Assembly: GCA_009760855.2 (NCBI GenBank)
Contig: WPIO01000004.1
Span: forward strand, 10,287,501-10,351,500
Length of the DNA stretch: 64,000 bases
Reading direction: 5' to 3'
DNA from: Cristatella mucedo
Lineage: Eukaryota > Bryozoa > Phylactolaemata > Cristatellidae
Below, in pieces: positions 63,801-64,000 of this stretch. The notes under the pieces are model-generated. The model saw only the letters and a list, made by a program, of their open reading frames with translations. It was not told the origin of the DNA and made no database searches. Position 1 is the stretch's first letter, and every line of letters starts with the position of its first letter. Both the position numbers and the translations under genes were made by a program.

Positions 63801-64000
63801 CACGCCGAAGCGACGGAGGCGCGGCGCGACGGCGGCGGCGCGGCGGCGGCGGCACGGCTTCCCGAGCGCAAGGACTCGCAGGTCGCCCAGATCCGGATGA
63901 AGTACGAGGGCGCCCGAGCCGCCGACGGCGACCGGCAAGCGGCGCCGTTCAAGGCCACCGCCGGCGCGTCGTCGCGCTCTGCCGCGGTGCCACCGGCAAG
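57882..64000 (+). CDS. Giant uninterrupted ORF, at least 2,039 codons, low-complexity protein of unknown function (3' end outside window)
   Basis: I read this frame codon by codon from the ATG at 57,882 to the last base and found no stop. The frame is also open upstream to a TAG at 57,630, but 57,882 is its first ATG. The protein begins MSSQDGASESAAAPGGEASS and is dominated by Ala, Arg, Ser, Pro, Thr, Asp, Glu and Gly with almost no hydrophobic core, so it is predicted disordered. Basic serine clusters recur: RRRRTRSRS near residue 181, KRRRRRSQSDS near 330, RRRRSRPS near 411, RRRSRPSD near 551. Runs of 6-8 Ala occur near residues 134, 1080, 1747 and 1931. At the window edge a less degenerate charged segment appears (RKDSQVAQIRMKYEG), perhaps the approach to a folded domain. 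There is no signal peptide, membrane segment or known domain. Shorter ORFs in other frames and on the other strand are GC-driven shadows. The product is unknown, and transcription is not shown. Confidence 0.7.
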   Translation, partial: MSSQDGASESAAAPGGEASSTGESPAASVPLAPPRRRPPRQSKLIASDADPAAATVPSAENESAQSVATAISARDEAASAAVASSAAVVAPSDFPIAAARRRRQRPKADEASAPSATMTTAPAAAADASTALEQAAAAAATEVAHATADSVVAPPSGARVAGVRNPASPAGAEEPAASTSARRRRTRSRSTDPGATAAAEAGSEGRSEQPTDTLTKALQQPPPSPQAETQRRLATDDAAAAREESPSASPEAAVESSSSAAVRRESDRRRRATGANFLPEAEQDYATLACSSPTEAGGSRDEGGHDYELLDASAQTAVDALGSDRSLLLDSKRRRRRSQSDSQRRAADDGAARNCSVSPPGGLGKAAVDGPSPAAPLGVSSSDEPAADCVRAARSPSSQKMSPSIQASGPPRRRRSRPSETRAETDDRGQPTATIAPVVVAGGERTAGEPLPASVGGGGAERTDAASAATESRSASAADARSAAAETVSDRPASPATDGGGLYATAEQGASIVVDSPSVSPTIAADDDHRPRGGADPRSLEESPLPEARERSRTRRRSRPSDGAVESDDKGRLPIVTSATTGIRVATGRRPASIGNSLPPPAATTESYARSSQPPPRLPRAGADRADRGVSAMTAGSEMAAEDRATSAASRVIDSLSSSQTAAADGARDAAAVAAAAQVPPSLLARSDAEADGQPRPSATSSSGPPCSPAAAADDRPAATDTTVAPTAPASQRQSVAYDADRGVTAASAGSRDAAVDRGASPVVDSSRASVVDGKSTAPPPPSSEPASPLPPERVGGSRERSDAADGEDSSDRADAAGAPGPAAAAVDAELPSESAHAQRQRHRLGANGAGGSVSAATGDDENGAKNQAAAAADSAAAQLFSAPAPTAENAGSDEHSPSHSSHGESLSQRRARMSRSLSPEIGGTADSSGGAHDHRLSDASDSSAALPDVPRGRRTRRREDGSQAIDGEAERNLKDPPPRSGSAVPSASARGRVATDAPAPPSGAANFQTSTQGGEGNRELRDYAVLLGADDGKRGRNAREKYEVLATAAATTAREPSATTTAREAVAAAVDGVASAAIRVAAAAAAAASSGGAALSNAAVAEIVGGGGRDQSASLYSADRGNGETGATEHVIGERSTRLDERVDARSSGTAVSLPAPLADARSQEALAEAQSERHTPTLSLSTTAGAIANDRSSARQSHASGLILTSEPVWISPPRGAETDAVRPTGVVVSLALPTSGRLPSASDDRATVSSLARTAAASRVARDSTPTDVAEPPDSRAVATGENDDGSARHREAAAVAARDPPLGAAADESEAPTAPLRALAYVAAASDRIAPATATESGPPSRSRTEREAGASSSRASSDATRRSSGGAPRPPPIVYADEVLAAMGGSAVRGADEDPRLSRGGGSGAPFQAPPPHAYWRLMAQPADASRHAAVDGHETGSTTTLRSSCGAAERGPFAPGRAATGARSAAAAAPDSRDARWTQQISYRTLEAARDRVRGAKAAQPPPAQDGCRPPPTARDAGPGSAARKEQDGAFAPSDSRLATGPPLPRSSAIGRAERRGNGTVAATASAALRRTTATAVDAGALADEAQGRSGSDSSAPEAELAVAAADSRRAREEPSPLVEASGTAPGGIESVRPAQPEVVGRFDGATARDASTVAKSVTARASEGAAPGVSRDSASRAAAYQQRQQQRRDGVEGAPPQGKATAATAHFRRERAGASEAQAAADATLSPATSDSGKASSPPAAAAAAATAGTSRSVHFGPDPRHPGAGSASALDGSLPISASSDVPRWWTEVGQGARAEPRPRAATAPVQLEGERAAGGEYDDAAGRRAAAAAASPQATAARHASPESLVSESTDRSVPHTLPDPRRREAFAATWRQESKPRLERASPNAPAQLLTAVSSRAGAAAGRPGSAGFYPGREASAPSVPAAAAAAEGASSGGGRAASVQPAPGVRVAASLSNVARLAAALEHAEATEARRDGGGAAAAARLPERKDSQVAQIRMKYEGARAADGDRQAAPFKATAGASSRSAAVPPA

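Overview
The window looks like animal nuclear DNA, probably an invertebrate. One large spliced gene spans tens of kilobases, introns have GT/AG ends, and the DNA is crowded with degenerate non-LTR retrotransposon tails, tRNA-derived SINEs and long dinucleotide microsatellites. I cannot name the species. The adducin is divergent from vertebrate and fly adducins as I recall them, which would suit a fast-evolving lophotrochozoan such as a flatworm, but that is inference.

Layout. 1-9.5 kb is almost pure repeat: several L2/CR1-like LINE families, SINEs inserted into them, and two short hAT MITEs of the SPIN/URR1 type with 8-bp target duplications. 9.6-10.15 kb is a CpG-rich island that could be a distal promoter. 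10-21 kb is unannotated DNA with SINEs, LINE tails and microsatellites. 21.06-46.10 kb carries an adducin gene on the + strand. It starts in a strong Kozak context, runs through the head domain in phase-compatible exons and ends with the basic MARCKS-like tail exon; a poly(A) signal lies at about 47.0 kb. Its introns hold more SINEs and LINE tails. The tail exons between 37.8 and 41.0 kb are tentative.

47-56 kb is intergenic. It holds a 15-bp minisatellite, the most complete LINE copy (reverse transcriptase with a YADD box, split by a microsatellite), and a roughly 1.2-kb segment bounded by inverted repeats that contains a degenerate TTTAGGG array. 56.4-57.66 kb is an array of about seven degenerate units with a period near 180 bp.

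At about 57.66 kb the DNA switches abruptly to very GC- and CpG-rich sequence. From the ATG at 57,882 to the window edge (64,000) one + frame stays open for 2,039 codons with no stop. It encodes a low-complexity Ala/Arg/Ser/Pro/Asp/Glu-rich protein that I do not recognise. This giant uninterrupted ORF, with the nucleosome-length repeat array directly in front of it, is the most unusual thing in the window.
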